Shown piece by piece: positions 9,089 to 17,929 of a DNA stretch of 57,474 bases; position 1 is the first letter of the stretch, and each line of letters starts with the position of its first letter. The notes beneath the pieces are model-generated. The model had not been told where the DNA came from. It worked only from the letters and a program-made list of their open reading frames with translations, and ran no database searches. Source of the DNA: Chloroflexota bacterium. Its GTDB lineage: Bacteria; Chloroflexota; Dehalococcoidia; UBA2979. The stretch is from the NCBI GenBank assembly GCA_009840945.1, contig VXMU01000091.1:1-57474 (forward strand). Direction: 5' to 3'. Position numbers and translations under genes: made by a program.

Positions 9089-10375
9089 TCAGCCCGCCAT
9101 CGCGAGGACGTTCCCGACCTCGACGACCACCTCGGCCGCGGCGATCTCGGCGAGCGCCGACTCCAGCGCCTCGCCGGGGCCGGTGTGCGTGGTGAGGACG
9201 ATCTCGGCCGTGCGGGCGTCCTCGTCCACCTCGAACTGCACGACCGAGGCGATGCTCACCCCGCGCGCACCGAGGGCCGTGCCGATCTCGCCGAGCACGC
9301 CCGGCCGGTCGGCGACCGTCATGCGCACGTAGCGCCGCGCGTGGTGCTCGCCGGGCGAGCGGACGCGCATCGAGCGGTACGCCTGCGGCGGTGGGGGCCG
9401 ACGCTCGGCGACGATATCACGGGCGATGTCGAGCACGTCCGCCAGCACCGCGCTCGATGTCGGCGCGGCCCCGGCGCCGGGGCCCTCCAGCACCACGCGG
9501 CCAACGAGGTCACCTTCGACCTGCACGGCGTTGAGCACGCCGTCGACCTTCGAGAGGGGCTCGTCGCGCGCGATCAGGGTCGGCTGCACGGAGGCGAGCA
9601 GCTCGCCGTCGACGAGCCGCCCCTCGGCGAGCAGCTTGATCGCGTAGCCGAGCGTCGAGGCGTAGCGGATGTCGCGCGCGGTGACCTGCGTGATCCCGCG
9701 CTGCACTACGTCCTCCGGGCCGACCTCCACGTGGAAGGCGAGCCCGCACAGGATCGCGAGCTTGAAGGCGGCGTCGTGGCCCTCGACGTCGGCGGTCGGG
9801 TCGGGCTCGGCGTAGCCGAGGCGCTGCGCGTCGGCGAGCGCGTCGGCGTAGTCGGCGCCGTCCTGCGTCATCGCCGTGAGCATGTAGTTCGTCGTGCCGT
9901 TGATGATGGCGGTGACCGCCGTGATGTCGTTGGCGAGGAGGTCGCGGAAGAGCGGGCTGATGATCGGGATGCCGCCGCCCACAGACGCCTCGTAGAGGAG
10001 CCGCACGCCGCCCTCGGCGGCCAGGTCGCGCAGCGCGGCGCCGTGCTTCGCGATCACCTCCTTGTTGGCGGTGACCACGTGCCGGCCCGACCCCAGCGCC
10101 TCGGCGATGTAGGAGCGCGCGGGCTCCTCGCCGCCCATCAGCTCGACCACGATCGAGGTGGCGTCGTCGCCGAGCACCACGTCGAGGTCGGTCGTGAGCT
10201 GGTGTGGCTCCAGGCCCTCGCGAGCCCTCGATGCGTCGCGCACCAGCGCGTGCCGCAGCTCCAGGCGACGCCCGACCGCGGCCGCGTAGCGCTCGGACCC
10301 CGCCGTGAGCGCACGGATCACACCCGCGCCCACGTTGCCCGCGCCCAGCAGCGAAACGCCAATCGGGTCACTCAC
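9089..10375 (-). CDS. hom: Homoserine dehydrogenase
   Basis: Reduces aspartate semialdehyde to homoserine, the branch point to threonine and methionine. The Rossmann motif GAGNVG is at residues 11-16. The central region has VVTANKEVIAKHG and GIPIISPLFRDLL, and the last 80 or so residues form an ACT domain (VADRPGVLGEIGTALG) typical of allosteric control, often by threonine. GTG start; 428 residues is normal. It precedes the coiled-coil gene and thrC. Confidence 0.96.
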   Translation of the reverse strand: MSDPIGVSLLGAGNVGAGVIRALTAGSERYAAAVGRRLELRHALVRDASRAREGLEPHQLTTDLDVVLGDDATSIVVELMGGEEPARSYIAEALGSGRHVVTANKEVIAKHGAALRDLAAEGGVRLLYEASVGGGIPIISPLFRDLLANDITAVTAIINGTTNYMLTAMTQDGADYADALADAQRLGYAEPDPTADVEGHDAAFKLAILCGLAFHVEVGPEDVVQRGITQVTARDIRYASTLGYAIKLLAEGRLVDGELLASVQPTLIARDEPLSKVDGVLNAVQVEGDLVGRVVLEGPGAGAAPTSSAVLADVLDIARDIVAERRPPPPQAYRSMRVRSPGEHHARRYVRMTVADRPGVLGEIGTALGARGVSIASVVQFEVDEDARTAEIVLTTHTGPGEALESALAEIAAAEVVVEVGNVLAMAG

Positions 10376-10399
10376 CGGCTGCCTCCCGACACCTGCTCG

Positions 10400-11383
10400 C
10401 TAGCTCCCGAGGTCGCTGATCAGGCGGTCGAGGATCCAGCGTTCCTCGCCCGGCGACAGATCGACGTCGACCTCCACGGTCTTGCGCTCGGCCTCGAGCC
10501 ACTCGGTGAACCGGGCGGCTCCCAGCGACTCGCGCTGCCCCTCATCGATCGCGCGCGCATCGTCACGCTCGCGTACCAGGTACACATCGTAAAACGGCCC
10601 GTCGCGAACGATCGCGCTCACCGCGTCCCGCGGCAGCTCGGCGACGGCCGCGCGCGCCTCGGGCGAGAGCGCGGCGAGGGGGTACCAGCCGATGTCGCCG
10701 CCCGCGCCGCTGCTCGCCACGTCCGAGCTGCGCTCGTCGGCGAGCTCGGCGAAGTCGGCGCCGCCGGTCACCTGCTCCCGGATCTCCGCCGCCGCCGCCT
10801 CGTCGGCCAGGCGGATGCGGGAGAGTAACACCTGCGCCGTCACCTCGCCGTACTCGTCGACGAACGTATCGCGCAACCGCCCGACGAGGATGTTGGCCGT
10901 CACGATCGCCTCGACCTCGGTGCGCGAGAGCCGCGAGTCCGTCAGCAGCTCCGCGAGCGCGTCGATGAACTCGCCCTCCGTCGCCTCGGGCTCCAGCGCG
11001 AGCCGCTCGAAGAGCGTCGCGCGCACATCGTCGTCCGACACGTCGCCGACGACGGCGGGCGCCCGTGCGAGTACGACCTCGGTGTCCTCGATGAGCTCGA
11101 GCGTCTCGCTCACCGCGACGTCGAAGCCGGAGAGGCCCTCGTCGCCGTGGCGCATCTCGTAGAGCGCGCGTCGGGCGACGGCAGAGGCGTCGTAGTCGGC
11201 GTCGCCGACGCTCAGGATGTGCGCGCGCGGTGGCAGGTACTGCGTGAAGTAGAGCCCGACGAGTACAACGAGGACGGCGACGGCGAGGACGCCGACCACG
11301 CCGTAGATGACGAGCCGTTCCCTGCGCCGGTCGCGCTCCTCGCGTGCACGGCGCGACTCGCCCGGGGGTCGGTAGGTTGCCAC
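10400..11383 (-). CDS. Membrane-anchored peptidyl-prolyl isomerase (SurA/PrsA/PpiC type)
   Basis: A 327-residue protein with a basic cytoplasmic tail, one transmembrane helix at about 24-46 and an extracytoplasmic part. The middle is a SurA-like helical chaperone region; the parvulin domain follows, with AQVLLSRIRLADEAAAAEIREQ and the conserved DIGWYPLAAL and AVAELPRDAVS segments. It likely assists folding of exported proteins. Start GTG at 11383. It lies 24 bases upstream of hom, so it may lead that transcript. Confidence 0.8.
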   Translation of the reverse strand: MATYRPPGESRRAREERDRRRERLVIYGVVGVLAVAVLVVLVGLYFTQYLPPRAHILSVGDADYDASAVARRALYEMRHGDEGLSGFDVAVSETLELIEDTEVVLARAPAVVGDVSDDDVRATLFERLALEPEATEGEFIDALAELLTDSRLSRTEVEAIVTANILVGRLRDTFVDEYGEVTAQVLLSRIRLADEAAAAEIREQVTGGADFAELADERSSDVASSGAGGDIGWYPLAALSPEARAAVAELPRDAVSAIVRDGPFYDVYLVRERDDARAIDEGQRESLGAARFTEWLEAERKTVEVDVDLSPGEERWILDRLISDLGS

Positions 11384-11443
11384 GCCCCGCTGCTCCCCGG
11401 CCGAATGCCGCTGTGTACGACGCTTGCGAGGCGGGCGGAGCCG

Positions 11444-11857
11444 TTAGCGGCGCGAGGGCCGGCCGGCGGGCACGCCGGAGACGCGCACGTGCTCGGCCGT
11501 GTACGGCAGCAGCCCCATGTGGCGGGCGCGCTTCACCGCCTGCGCCAGCAGCCGCTGGCACTTGGCCGTGCAGCCGACGCGGCGGCGTCCCTCGATCTTG
11601 CCGCGGTCGTTCAGGTAACGGCGCAGCAGGCCCACGTCCTTGTAGTCGATCACACGCGTGCCGGGCGGGCAGAAGTCACAGGGCCGACGCCGACCGCCCC
11701 CACCACCGGGGCGCCGGCCACCGCCGCGGCGGTCACCGCGGTCACCGCGATCACCACGGTCGCCGCGCGGCGGGCGGTCGCCGCGGTCGAAGGAGCGCGC
11801 CGCACCCTCGTCACGGGGCGCGGCGGCGGTGGGTTCCGGCGTCGGTTCGTTCGTCAC
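11444..11857 (-). CDS. rpsR: 30S ribosomal protein S18 with basic N-terminal extension
   Basis: S18 binds the 30S platform next to S6. The conserved core runs from about residue 58: CDFC at 60-63 and CTAKC at 96-100 form a zinc-binding C+ type core, with YLNDRGKI between. The core is preceded by about 55 low-complexity residues with five RGD repeats and Gly/Arg runs, encoded by a roughly 9-bp tandem repeat. Bacterial S18 is usually 75-90 residues; this is 137. GTG start after GGAGGACTCT. It ends the rpsF-ssb-rpsR operon. Confidence 0.95.
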   Translation of the reverse strand: MTNEPTPEPTAAAPRDEGAARSFDRGDRPPRGDRGDRGDRGDRRGGGRRPGGGGGRRRPCDFCPPGTRVIDYKDVGLLRRYLNDRGKIEGRRRVGCTAKCQRLLAQAVKRARHMGLLPYTAEHVRVSGVPAGRPSRR

Positions 11858-11904
11858 AGAGTCCTCCCCGTACGCCGGTCCCCGCCGGCGGCCTCGTGTT
11901 CAGC

Positions 11905-12324
11905 TTAGAACGGCAGGTCGTCGGGTTCGAGGTCGCCCTCGGCGTCCGCGCCCACGGCCATGGCCGGCGCGCCCTCGCGCCCGAACGGCGCGGCGTCGCG
12001 CTGGCCGCCGAGGAACTTGACCTCCTCGGCGATGACTTCGGTGGTGTAGCGGGTGACGCCGTCCTGGCCTTCCCAGGAGCGGGTGCGGAGGCGGCCCTCG
12101 ACGTACACCTGGCGTCCCTTCGAGAGGTACTGGCTGCAGATCTCCGCGAGCCGGTTCCACGTCACCACCCGGAACCACTCGGTCTCGTCGCGTGCCTCGC
12201 CGTCGCGCGTGGTGTAGCGGCGGTTCGAGGCGACGCGGAACTCGGTCACGGCGCTGCCGTTGGCCGTGTAGCGCATCTCCGGGTCCGCACCCAGGTTCCC
12301 GATGATCATCACTTTGTTCAGCAT
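11905..12324 (-). CDS. ssb: Single-stranded DNA-binding protein
   Basis: Coats ssDNA in replication and repair. The OB-fold starts [20 protein letters not shown] and includes [15 protein letters not shown]; the tail ends DDLPF, matching the acidic tip that recruits partner proteins. The ORF track begins too far upstream; the ATG at 12324 has GGGGGAAG before it and gives 139 residues. The linker between OB-fold and tip is short, about 25 residues. Its position between rpsF and rpsR is widely conserved. Confidence 0.97.
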   Translation of the reverse strand: MLNKVMIIGNLGADPEMRYTANGSAVTEFRVASNRRYTTRDGEARDETEWFRVVTWNRLAEICSQYLSKGRQVYVEGRLRTRSWEGQDGVTRYTTEVIAEEVKFLGGQRDAAPFGREGAPAMAVGADAEGDLEPDDLPF

Positions 12325-12409
12325 GGCGCACTTCCCCCATCGTGCGGTGGGGAGTTTGCAATCTGCGCGTACTGTAACGCGCTCGCGCGCGCCGTGCGCA
12401 ACCGGCGGA

Positions 12410-13006
12410 TCACTCGGTGCCGGCGACGGCAGCCGGTGGCGCCTCGGCGGGCTCTTCGGCCTCGGCCGGGGTTGCCTCCGCGGCAGGCGTCTCCGCAGCG
12501 GGCGCCGCGTCCCCAGACTCGGGGGCAGGCGTTTCCGCGGCGGGCGCCTCGGCGGTTTCGGCCGACGTTTCCGCGGCGGGAGCGTCGCCTTCCGCGGCCG
12601 GCTCGCCCTCGGCAGCCTCGTCGGCCGCAGGCTCCGACGGCGGCCGGTCGCCGAACGAGGGGCGACCACCGGCGGGGCGGCGCATGTCGACCTCCTGCTC
12701 CGGTGGACCCTCGTAGCCGGGGATCACGCCGGTGATGAGCAGGTGGCGCAGGATGTCTTCGTTGATGTTGAGGGCGCGCTCGAGTTCGGCGGTGCGCTCG
12801 CCCGGCATGTTGAGGTAGGTGAGGACGTAGGTGCCCTCGAAGTGGTGGCGGATGGGGTAGGCGAGGCGACGCCGGCCCCAGTTGTCGACCATCGAGACGG
12901 AGCCGCCGCCGTCCACGATCAGCGCGCCGACCCGCTCGACCATGGCGTCCACGTCCTCGGCCGACAGACGGGGGCTGATCACGTACAGCAGTTCGTACTC
13001 GTTCAA
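12410..13006 (-). CDS. rpsF: 30S ribosomal protein S6 with acidic C-terminal tail
   Basis: S6 pairs with S18 on the 30S platform. Residues 1 to about 97 are an ordinary S6 domain ([11 protein letters not shown] at the start, [10 protein letters not shown] in the middle). From about residue 100 there is a tail of nearly 100 residues made mostly of Ala, Glu and Pro, strongly acidic. Initiation is a TTG (13006) after GAAGGAGACGC; no in-frame ATG fits. Normal S6 is about 95-105 residues, so the tail doubles the protein. Confidence 0.95.
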   Translation of the reverse strand: MNEYELLYVISPRLSAEDVDAMVERVGALIVDGGGSVSMVDNWGRRRLAYPIRHHFEGTYVLTYLNMPGERTAELERALNINEDILRHLLITGVIPGYEGPPEQEVDMRRPAGGRPSFGDRPPSEPAADEAAEGEPAAEGDAPAAETSAETAEAPAAETPAPESGDAAPAAETPAAEATPAEAEEPAEAPPAAVAGTE

Positions 13007-13159
13007 GCGTCTCCTTCGCCGGGCCGTCCAGCCCACGGGCTCGCAGCCCAACCCACCTCGGTCACGTGCGCGAGGATCGCAGCCGCCGAAGCAACGGGCC
13101 GCCGGCTCGGCGGCGACCGTACCCACACCGATGATGGGCGCACCCCACGCGCGCAGGCA

Positions 13160-13187
13160 AGTATAAGTCGCCCCGATCGACGGGCAA
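13160..13187 (-). promoter_or_regulatory. Predicted promoter of rpsF-ssb-rpsR
   Basis: On the minus strand TTGCCC, 16 bases, then TATACT (5 of 6 to the -10 consensus). The start point would be near 13153, giving a leader of about 147 bases before rpsF. It lies just upstream of the operon, right after the end of the aspartic-protease gene. Confidence 0.55.
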
Positions 13188-13199
13188 CCCTCGCGCGCG

Positions 13200-13571
13200 C
13201 TACGCCGCAGGCTCGATGGCTACGCGCCCGCCCGGCTCCACATCGACGCACAGGCTGTGTCCAGCGAGGAGCGCCATACCCACCATCGGCGCGGCGTCGG
13301 ATACATAGGCAAGCACGCGCCTGGGGCGCCCGTCCCAGTGCACCGTCACCACATAGATCTCCAGGGAGGCCTCACTGCCGTCGGCCAGTTGCACCCGATT
13401 GAAGCCAGCAAAATCGAGGTCCAATTCTGTGACGACCCGCGCAGGCAAGGTGATGAACCGGTCGAACCCGGTGTCCACCACCGCTTCGACTTCCGCGACG
13501 CGACCCGATGGGCCACGGAGCGGAAGCCCGACCACCGCCTGCAGGGCGGCATTCACAGCGCCTTGGATCAT
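13200..13571 (-). CDS. Retropepsin-like (clan AA) aspartic protease
   Basis: A 123-residue single-lobe aspartic protease-like protein: EAVVDTGFDRFITLP holds the D-T-G catalytic triad at about 33-35, followed by ADG and the hydrophobic GMALLAGHSL near the C-terminus, as in the retroviral-type fold. Such proteins act as homodimers. It overlaps the preceding gene by four bases (ATGA), a coupled pair seen in many bacterial genomes. Its substrate is unknown. Confidence 0.75.
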   Translation of the reverse strand: MIQGAVNAALQAVVGLPLRGPSGRVAEVEAVVDTGFDRFITLPARVVTELDLDFAGFNRVQLADGSEASLEIYVVTVHWDGRPRRVLAYVSDAAPMVGMALLAGHSLCVDVEPGGRVAIEPAA

Positions 13572-13840
13572 CTGCTTCGCTGGGGCGTGCCGCCCCCGAG
13601 GCTGGCAACCACGCGGTAGCCGACCCTCAGCAGCCAGACATCGATCGCATCCGGCTGTTGGGAGCGCAGACGGTCGACGGCGGACAAATCGCTCTCACCC
13701 ATCGCCCAGTCCCCACTCGCCACATCGATGGCAACGAAGGCTCCGTCGTGGACATCTTCCACGAGCGAACGGATGTCGCGTTCGTAGATCTCGTCGCCGA
13801 GTCGGGCCGTTTCCTCGGCGGACCGCCGCGTGGTCGTCAT
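13568..13840 (-). CDS. Small partner protein of the aspartic protease
   Basis: A 90-residue soluble protein reading from ATG 13840 (the track ORF starts too early). It contains EIYERDIRSLVE, then FVAIDVASGDWAMGESD and WLLRVGYR. I recognise this as the small protein that often precedes clan AA aspartic proteases, but it has no assigned activity. The ATGA overlap suggests coupled translation, reminiscent of toxin-antitoxin organisation without evidence that it is one. Confidence 0.7.
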   Translation of the reverse strand: MTTTRRSAEETARLGDEIYERDIRSLVEDVHDGAFVAIDVASGDWAMGESDLSAVDRLRSQQPDAIDVWLLRVGYRVVASLGGGTPQRSR

Positions 13841-13869
13841 AGGCTTCTCCGGCTCCGCTCGGTGCACAC

Positions 13870-15138
13870 CTACGCCGGCGGCACCCCCGGCGCCGGGAAC
13901 GCGTCGCACAGCTCCAGTACCTCGGCGCGAGCCCCGGCGGCGACGTCGTCGTCCTCGGGGGCGTCGAGGACGCGCGCGATCAGCTCGCCGACGCGGCGGA
14001 GCTCGGCCGACTCGAGGCCGCGCGAGGTCAGCGCGGGCGTACCGATGCGGATGCCCGAGGCGGTGGCGGGCGGCAGCTCGTCGTACGGGATCGCGTTCTT
14101 GTTCACGACGATGCCCGCGCGGGCCAGCGCGTCTTCCGCGCTCTGGCCGGTCAGGCCCTTCGTCGTCACGTCGACGAGCAGGAGGTGGTTGTCCGTGCCG
14201 CCACTGACGACCCGCAGCCCGGAGTCCACGAGCGTCTCGCCGAGTATCCGTGCGTTCTCGACCGTCTGCTGCGAGTAGGCCCGGAACGCGTCGGTGGACG
14301 CCTCGGCGAGCGCGACCGCCTTGCCGGCCACGACGTGCATGAGCGGGCCGCCCTGCGCGACGGGGAACACGCCGCGGTCCACCTGGCGGGCGTAGTCGGC
14401 GTCGCACAGCACCAGGCCGCCGCGCGGGCCGCGCAGCGTCTTGTGCGTCGAGCTGGTGATGAGTTGGGCGTGGCCGACCGGCGTCGGGTGGACGCCCGCG
14501 GCGACGAGCCCGGCGATGTGCGCCATGTCGGCCATCAGCATCGCGCCGATGCCGTCGGCGATCTCACGCGCGCGCTCGAAGTCGATGAGGCGCGGATACG
14601 CGGTTGCGCCGGTGACGATGAGCCGGGGGCGGTGCTCCTCGGCGAGTCTCGCCATCTCCTCGTAGTCGATGGTCTCGCTCTCGCGGTCGACGCCGTAGGA
14701 GACGAACTCGAAGAGGCGACCGCTGAAGTTGACGTGGCTGCCGTGGGTGAGGTGGCCGCCCTGGTCGAGGCGCATACCCATGACGGTGTCGCCGGGCTTG
14801 AGCACGGCGAAGTAGACGGCCATGTTCGCCTGCGCGCCGGAGTGCGGCTGCACGTTGGCGTGGTCGGCGCCGAACAGGGTCTGCGCACGCTCGATCGCGA
14901 GCGTCTCGACCTCGTCGACAAAGTCACAGCCGCCGTAGTAACGACGGCCGGGGAGCCCTTCGGCGTACTTGTTGGTGAGCACGCTGCCGACGGCTTCGAT
15001 CACCGCGGAGGACGTAAAGTTCTCCGAGGCGATCATCTCCAGCGTCGTACGCTGTCGATCTTCCTCGCGCGCGATCGACGCGGCTACCGCCGGGTCGACG
15101 TCGGCGAGCGCCGCGCCCAAGTCCGCCACCATGCTCAT
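13870..15138 (-). CDS. glyA: Serine hydroxymethyltransferase
   Basis: Interconverts serine and glycine, loading one-carbon units onto tetrahydrofolate. The PLP lysine is in [13 protein letters not shown] (Lys233 from the chosen start); [15 protein letters not shown] and the [10 protein letters not shown] segment are intact. I took the ATG at 15138, preceded by GAGGGGCAGAC, over the longer form. 422 residues is normal. It feeds the purine and folate genes elsewhere in the window. Confidence 0.96.
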   Translation of the reverse strand: MSMVADLGAALADVDPAVAASIAREEDRQRTTLEMIASENFTSSAVIEAVGSVLTNKYAEGLPGRRYYGGCDFVDEVETLAIERAQTLFGADHANVQPHSGAQANMAVYFAVLKPGDTVMGMRLDQGGHLTHGSHVNFSGRLFEFVSYGVDRESETIDYEEMARLAEEHRPRLIVTGATAYPRLIDFERAREIADGIGAMLMADMAHIAGLVAAGVHPTPVGHAQLITSSTHKTLRGPRGGLVLCDADYARQVDRGVFPVAQGGPLMHVVAGKAVALAEASTDAFRAYSQQTVENARILGETLVDSGLRVVSGGTDNHLLLVDVTTKGLTGQSAEDALARAGIVVNKNAIPYDELPPATASGIRIGTPALTSRGLESAELRRVGELIARVLDAPEDDDVAAGARAEVLELCDAFPAPGVPPA

Positions 15139-15244
15139 GTCTGCCCCTCGCACCACCCTGCGCGTCTCCTGCTTCCACCCTAGCACGCGGGCGCTCTGTA
15201 TCCGTCAGCCTCGCGAGGCGTCCCGGGCGCCGTCAGCGGCGCCG

Positions 15245-16204
15245 TCAGACCACGACCGGCGGCTGCACTTCCTCGACGCGCACGCGCGTCTCCAGGCGGT
15301 GGGTGTCGGCCGCCGTGCACAGCGCCGTGCCGGGCGTCAGGCAGACGGCCGCGCCCGCGGCCGTCGCGGTCACCAGCGCCTCGGACCAGGGGTGGTGGCG
15401 CACCAGCGAGAACAGCAGGCCGGCCAGAAAGGCGTCGCCCGCGCCGACGGCCGAGTTGACCTCCACGGACGGCGCGGGCACCCGGAAGTCGCCCTCGGCG
15501 GTGGAGGCGACACACCCTTCGCTCCCGCGCGTGATAACCACGTGCTCGACGCCCCACGACCGCAGCATGCGCGCGGCGTCGAGGGCAGAGTCAGGGCCCT
15601 CGATGGTGCTGCCGAGCAGCCTCCCGGCCTCGTGGGCGTTGAGCTTGAGCAGGTTCGGGGCGGCTCCGGCCGCGAGCACCTGCGCGACGATCTGGCCGTC
15701 GGCGTCCAGCGCCGTCTTCGCGCGCCGGTCGGAGGCGATCCCGAGCAGGTCGACGTAGAGGCCGGCGTCGGTGCCGGGCGGAATGGAGCCGGCGAGCACC
15801 AGCCACGTCTCGATCCGCGGGCGCAGCCTGCGGGCGATGCTGGAGCGCAGCTGTGTGATCGCGTGCTCGGTCACCTTCGGCCCCGCCGCGGCGAGCACGG
15901 TGTGCACGTGGCTGGTGCGGTCGAGGATCGTGATGTTGGTGCGGGTCTCGCCGGGCACGAACATGAACTCGCAGCCGATGCCCGCGTCGAGCAGGGAGTC
16001 TTCGATCATCCGTCCCATGTCGCCGGGCGCGAAGCCGCACGCGAGAGGCTCGTAGCCGAGTTCCTTGAGTACGCGGGCGACGTTGATGCCCTTGCCGCCC
16101 ACGTCCCAGCGGTTCGAGGCGACACGGTTGGTGTCACCCTCGACGAGTGCGTCGATTTCGATGGTCTGGTCAATCGCGGGGTTGAGCGTGACGGTGACGA
16201 TCAC
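15245..16204 (-). CDS. PfkB sugar kinase, 1-phosphofructokinase/tagatose-6-phosphate kinase type
   Basis: A 319-residue ribokinase-fold kinase. It has the N-terminal VTLNPAIDQT typical of FruK/LacC, GGKGINVARVL for sugar binding, and the catalytic GAGDAFLAG near the C-terminus with Asp as base. The probable reaction is phosphorylation of fructose-1-phosphate or tagatose-6-phosphate; which one cannot be told. No PTS genes are nearby. GTG start after GGGAGG. Confidence 0.85.
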   Translation of the reverse strand: MIVTVTLNPAIDQTIEIDALVEGDTNRVASNRWDVGGKGINVARVLKELGYEPLACGFAPGDMGRMIEDSLLDAGIGCEFMFVPGETRTNITILDRTSHVHTVLAAAGPKVTEHAITQLRSSIARRLRPRIETWLVLAGSIPPGTDAGLYVDLLGIASDRRAKTALDADGQIVAQVLAAGAAPNLLKLNAHEAGRLLGSTIEGPDSALDAARMLRSWGVEHVVITRGSEGCVASTAEGDFRVPAPSVEVNSAVGAGDAFLAGLLFSLVRHHPWSEALVTATAAGAAVCLTPGTALCTAADTHRLETRVRVEEVQPPVVV

Positions 16205-16235
16205 AGGAGCCTCCCGCCGGTGCCCCGTTCAACCG

Positions 16236-16241
16236 ATTCTA
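16236..16241 (-). promoter_or_regulatory. Possible -10 element for the PfkB kinase gene
   Basis: TAGAAT (5 of 6) lies 31 bases upstream of the GTG start; a weak TGGTAA sits 18 bases further upstream. The start of transcription would be close to 16229. Confidence 0.4.
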
Positions 16242-16278
16242 GGTCCACGCGGCGCGCGCTTACCAGCCCTCACGCCTG

Positions 16279-17010
16279 CTAGTCCTCGCGCGCGATCGCC
16301 AGCGCGTAGACGCGGTCGGCGCCCGCATCGAGGAGCGCCCGCGCCGCCGCGCCGAGCGTCGCGCCCGTCGTGGCCACGTCGTCGACGAGCAGGACGGACG
16401 GCGGCGGAGCCGCGCGGACCTCGAACGCGCCGGCCATGTTGCGGCGGCGACGGTCCATGCCCAGAGCCGTCTGCGCGCCGGTCGCGCGGACCCGGCGCAG
16501 CAGTCCGTCGGTGAGCGGTACGCCAAGCTCGTCCGCCACCGTCGCGGCCAGCAGCCGCGCCTGGTCGAAGCCCCGCCTGCGGCGTCGTGCGCCGTGGAGC
16601 GGGACCGGCGTCACCGCGTCGACGGACCACCACCCCGGCACGACACGCGCTGAGGCGCGGCCGAGCGGGTCGAGGAGCGCGCTGACGCCGCGGAACTTCG
16701 CCTCGATCACGGCGCGCCGGGCGGCGCCGACGAAGCGGTAAGGCGTGCGCAGGCCCTCGAACGGCGGTGGGGCGGCCGCGCAGCGCGAGCACGCCCCGTC
16801 GCGTCGCCGCGCCTCGCGCGCCGAGCCGGCGGTGGGCAGCCAGCAACGCGGGCAGCGCGGCGGGTCGGCGTGGGGGAGCGCGTCGAGGCACGCATCGTGC
16901 AGGGCCGCGCCGTACCTGCCGCAGACGATGCAGCGCTGCGGCAGCAGCGCGTCGCCGAACCCCTGCCGGAGCACCGGGGCGAGCGTGCGCGCGGCGGTCC
17001 GCCACGTCAT
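16279..17010 (-). CDS. ComF family phosphoribosyltransferase-like protein
   Basis: ComF proteins are linked to DNA uptake in competent bacteria but are widespread. This 243-residue protein has the N-terminal zinc-type cysteines CIVC (27-30) and CPRCW, a third CSRC pair, then the PRTase domain with the PRPP motif VLLVDDVATTGAT. Start ATG, divergent from the MoaD-MoaE gene. No other competence genes are in the window. Confidence 0.85.
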   Translation of the reverse strand: MTWRTAARTLAPVLRQGFGDALLPQRCIVCGRYGAALHDACLDALPHADPPRCPRCWLPTAGSAREARRRDGACSRCAAAPPPFEGLRTPYRFVGAARRAVIEAKFRGVSALLDPLGRASARVVPGWWSVDAVTPVPLHGARRRRRGFDQARLLAATVADELGVPLTDGLLRRVRATGAQTALGMDRRRRNMAGAFEVRAAPPPSVLLVDDVATTGATLGAAARALLDAGADRVYALAIARED

Positions 17011-17064
17011 CGTGTGCGCCCTCGCCCCGCGCCGGCCTGGCGCGGCCCGGACGGTGGTCGCGCG

Positions 17065-17070
17065 TATACT
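17065..17070 (+). promoter_or_regulatory. Possible -10 element for the moaD-moaE fusion gene
   Basis: TATACT (5 of 6) lies in the divergent gap between comF and the MoaD-MoaE gene, on the plus strand. No good -35 is visible 16-18 bases upstream. Transcription would start near 17077, about 47 bases before the GTG. Confidence 0.45.
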
Positions 17071-17123
17071 GGCGGGGACACGTCGGCCCGAGCGGGCGGC
17101 GGCGGAAGCGAGGAAGCAGCTTC

Positions 17124-17837
17124 GTGCAGGTACGGATCCGGCTCTTCGCGCAGCTCCGCGACCTCATGGGCGGCGACCTCGACGAGGACGTCGGCGGAGA
17201 CCGCATCACCATCGCCGAGCTGCATCGCCACCTCGAACGGACGCACCCCGCCCTCGAGCCCTACCTGCCGACGCTCGCCGTGGCCATCAACCAGGAGTAC
17301 TGCCTGGACGCCGCCGCCGAGATCGGCCCCGGCGACGAGGTCGCGCTGATCCAGCCCATCTCGGGCGGCGCCGATACCCCTCGCTACCTGGTCACCGCAG
17401 ACCCCCTCGACCGCGACGCATTGCGCGAGCTCGTCGCGACCGACGCGAGCGGCGCCGTCGTGCTCTTCGAGGGTGTGGTCCGCAACCACCACGAGGGCCG
17501 CGCGGTCGCGCGGCTCGAGTACGAGGCGTACGCGCCGATGGCCGAACGGCAGATGGCCGCCGTGGGCGACGAGGTGCTCGCCGAGTTCGCGGACCGCGAG
17601 GTGCACCAGGTCGCCGCCCATCACCGCATAGGGATGCTGGAGGTCGGCGATGTCTCGCTCCTCGTGGCGGTGTCCGCGGCGCACCGCGGCGACGCCTTCG
17701 AGGCCGCCCTGCGCGCCGTCGACCGCATCAAGGAGACGGTGCCGGTGTGGAAGCGCGAGCACGGCGTGGACGGCTCGATGTGGCAGGAGGGCGTGAGCCC
17801 CCGGCCCGCGGGAGCGGAGCACCTCGCCGGGGCGTAA
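17124..17837 (+). CDS. MoaD-MoaE fusion (molybdopterin synthase)
   Basis: Residues 1-82 are MoaD, the small ubiquitin-like sulfur carrier, ending QPISGG; residues 83-237 are MoaE, the large subunit, with GVVRNHHEGR and VPVWKREH. Together they convert precursor Z to molybdopterin. In separate proteins the MoaD C-terminal Gly-Gly must be free to become a thiocarboxylate, so the fused chain should need cleavage after Gly82. The GTG at 17124 is chosen for its AGGAAG. No other Moco genes are nearby, but the JAMM peptidase and E1 at 45-49 kb are candidates for processing and activation. Confidence 0.92.
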   Translation: MQVRIRLFAQLRDLMGGDLDEDVGGDRITIAELHRHLERTHPALEPYLPTLAVAINQEYCLDAAAEIGPGDEVALIQPISGGADTPRYLVTADPLDRDALRELVATDASGAVVLFEGVVRNHHEGRAVARLEYEAYAPMAERQMAAVGDEVLAEFADREVHQVAAHHRIGMLEVGDVSLLVAVSAAHRGDAFEAALRAVDRIKETVPVWKREHGVDGSMWQEGVSPRPAGAEHLAGA

Positions 17838-17929
17838 CGCACTCGACTGCATCCGAGGCTACGAGCGTCGGATAAGCACGACTCAGATCCGGACGCCGAT
17901 AGCTGCGAGCGCAGCCACCACAACTGCGC

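Noticed and set aside
7088-10828. 1246-codon plus-strand ORF
   Set aside because: It is the antisense shadow of thrC, the coiled-coil gene, hom and the isomerase gene; its translation is His/Arg/Ala/Gly-rich low complexity, as expected in high-GC antisense frames.
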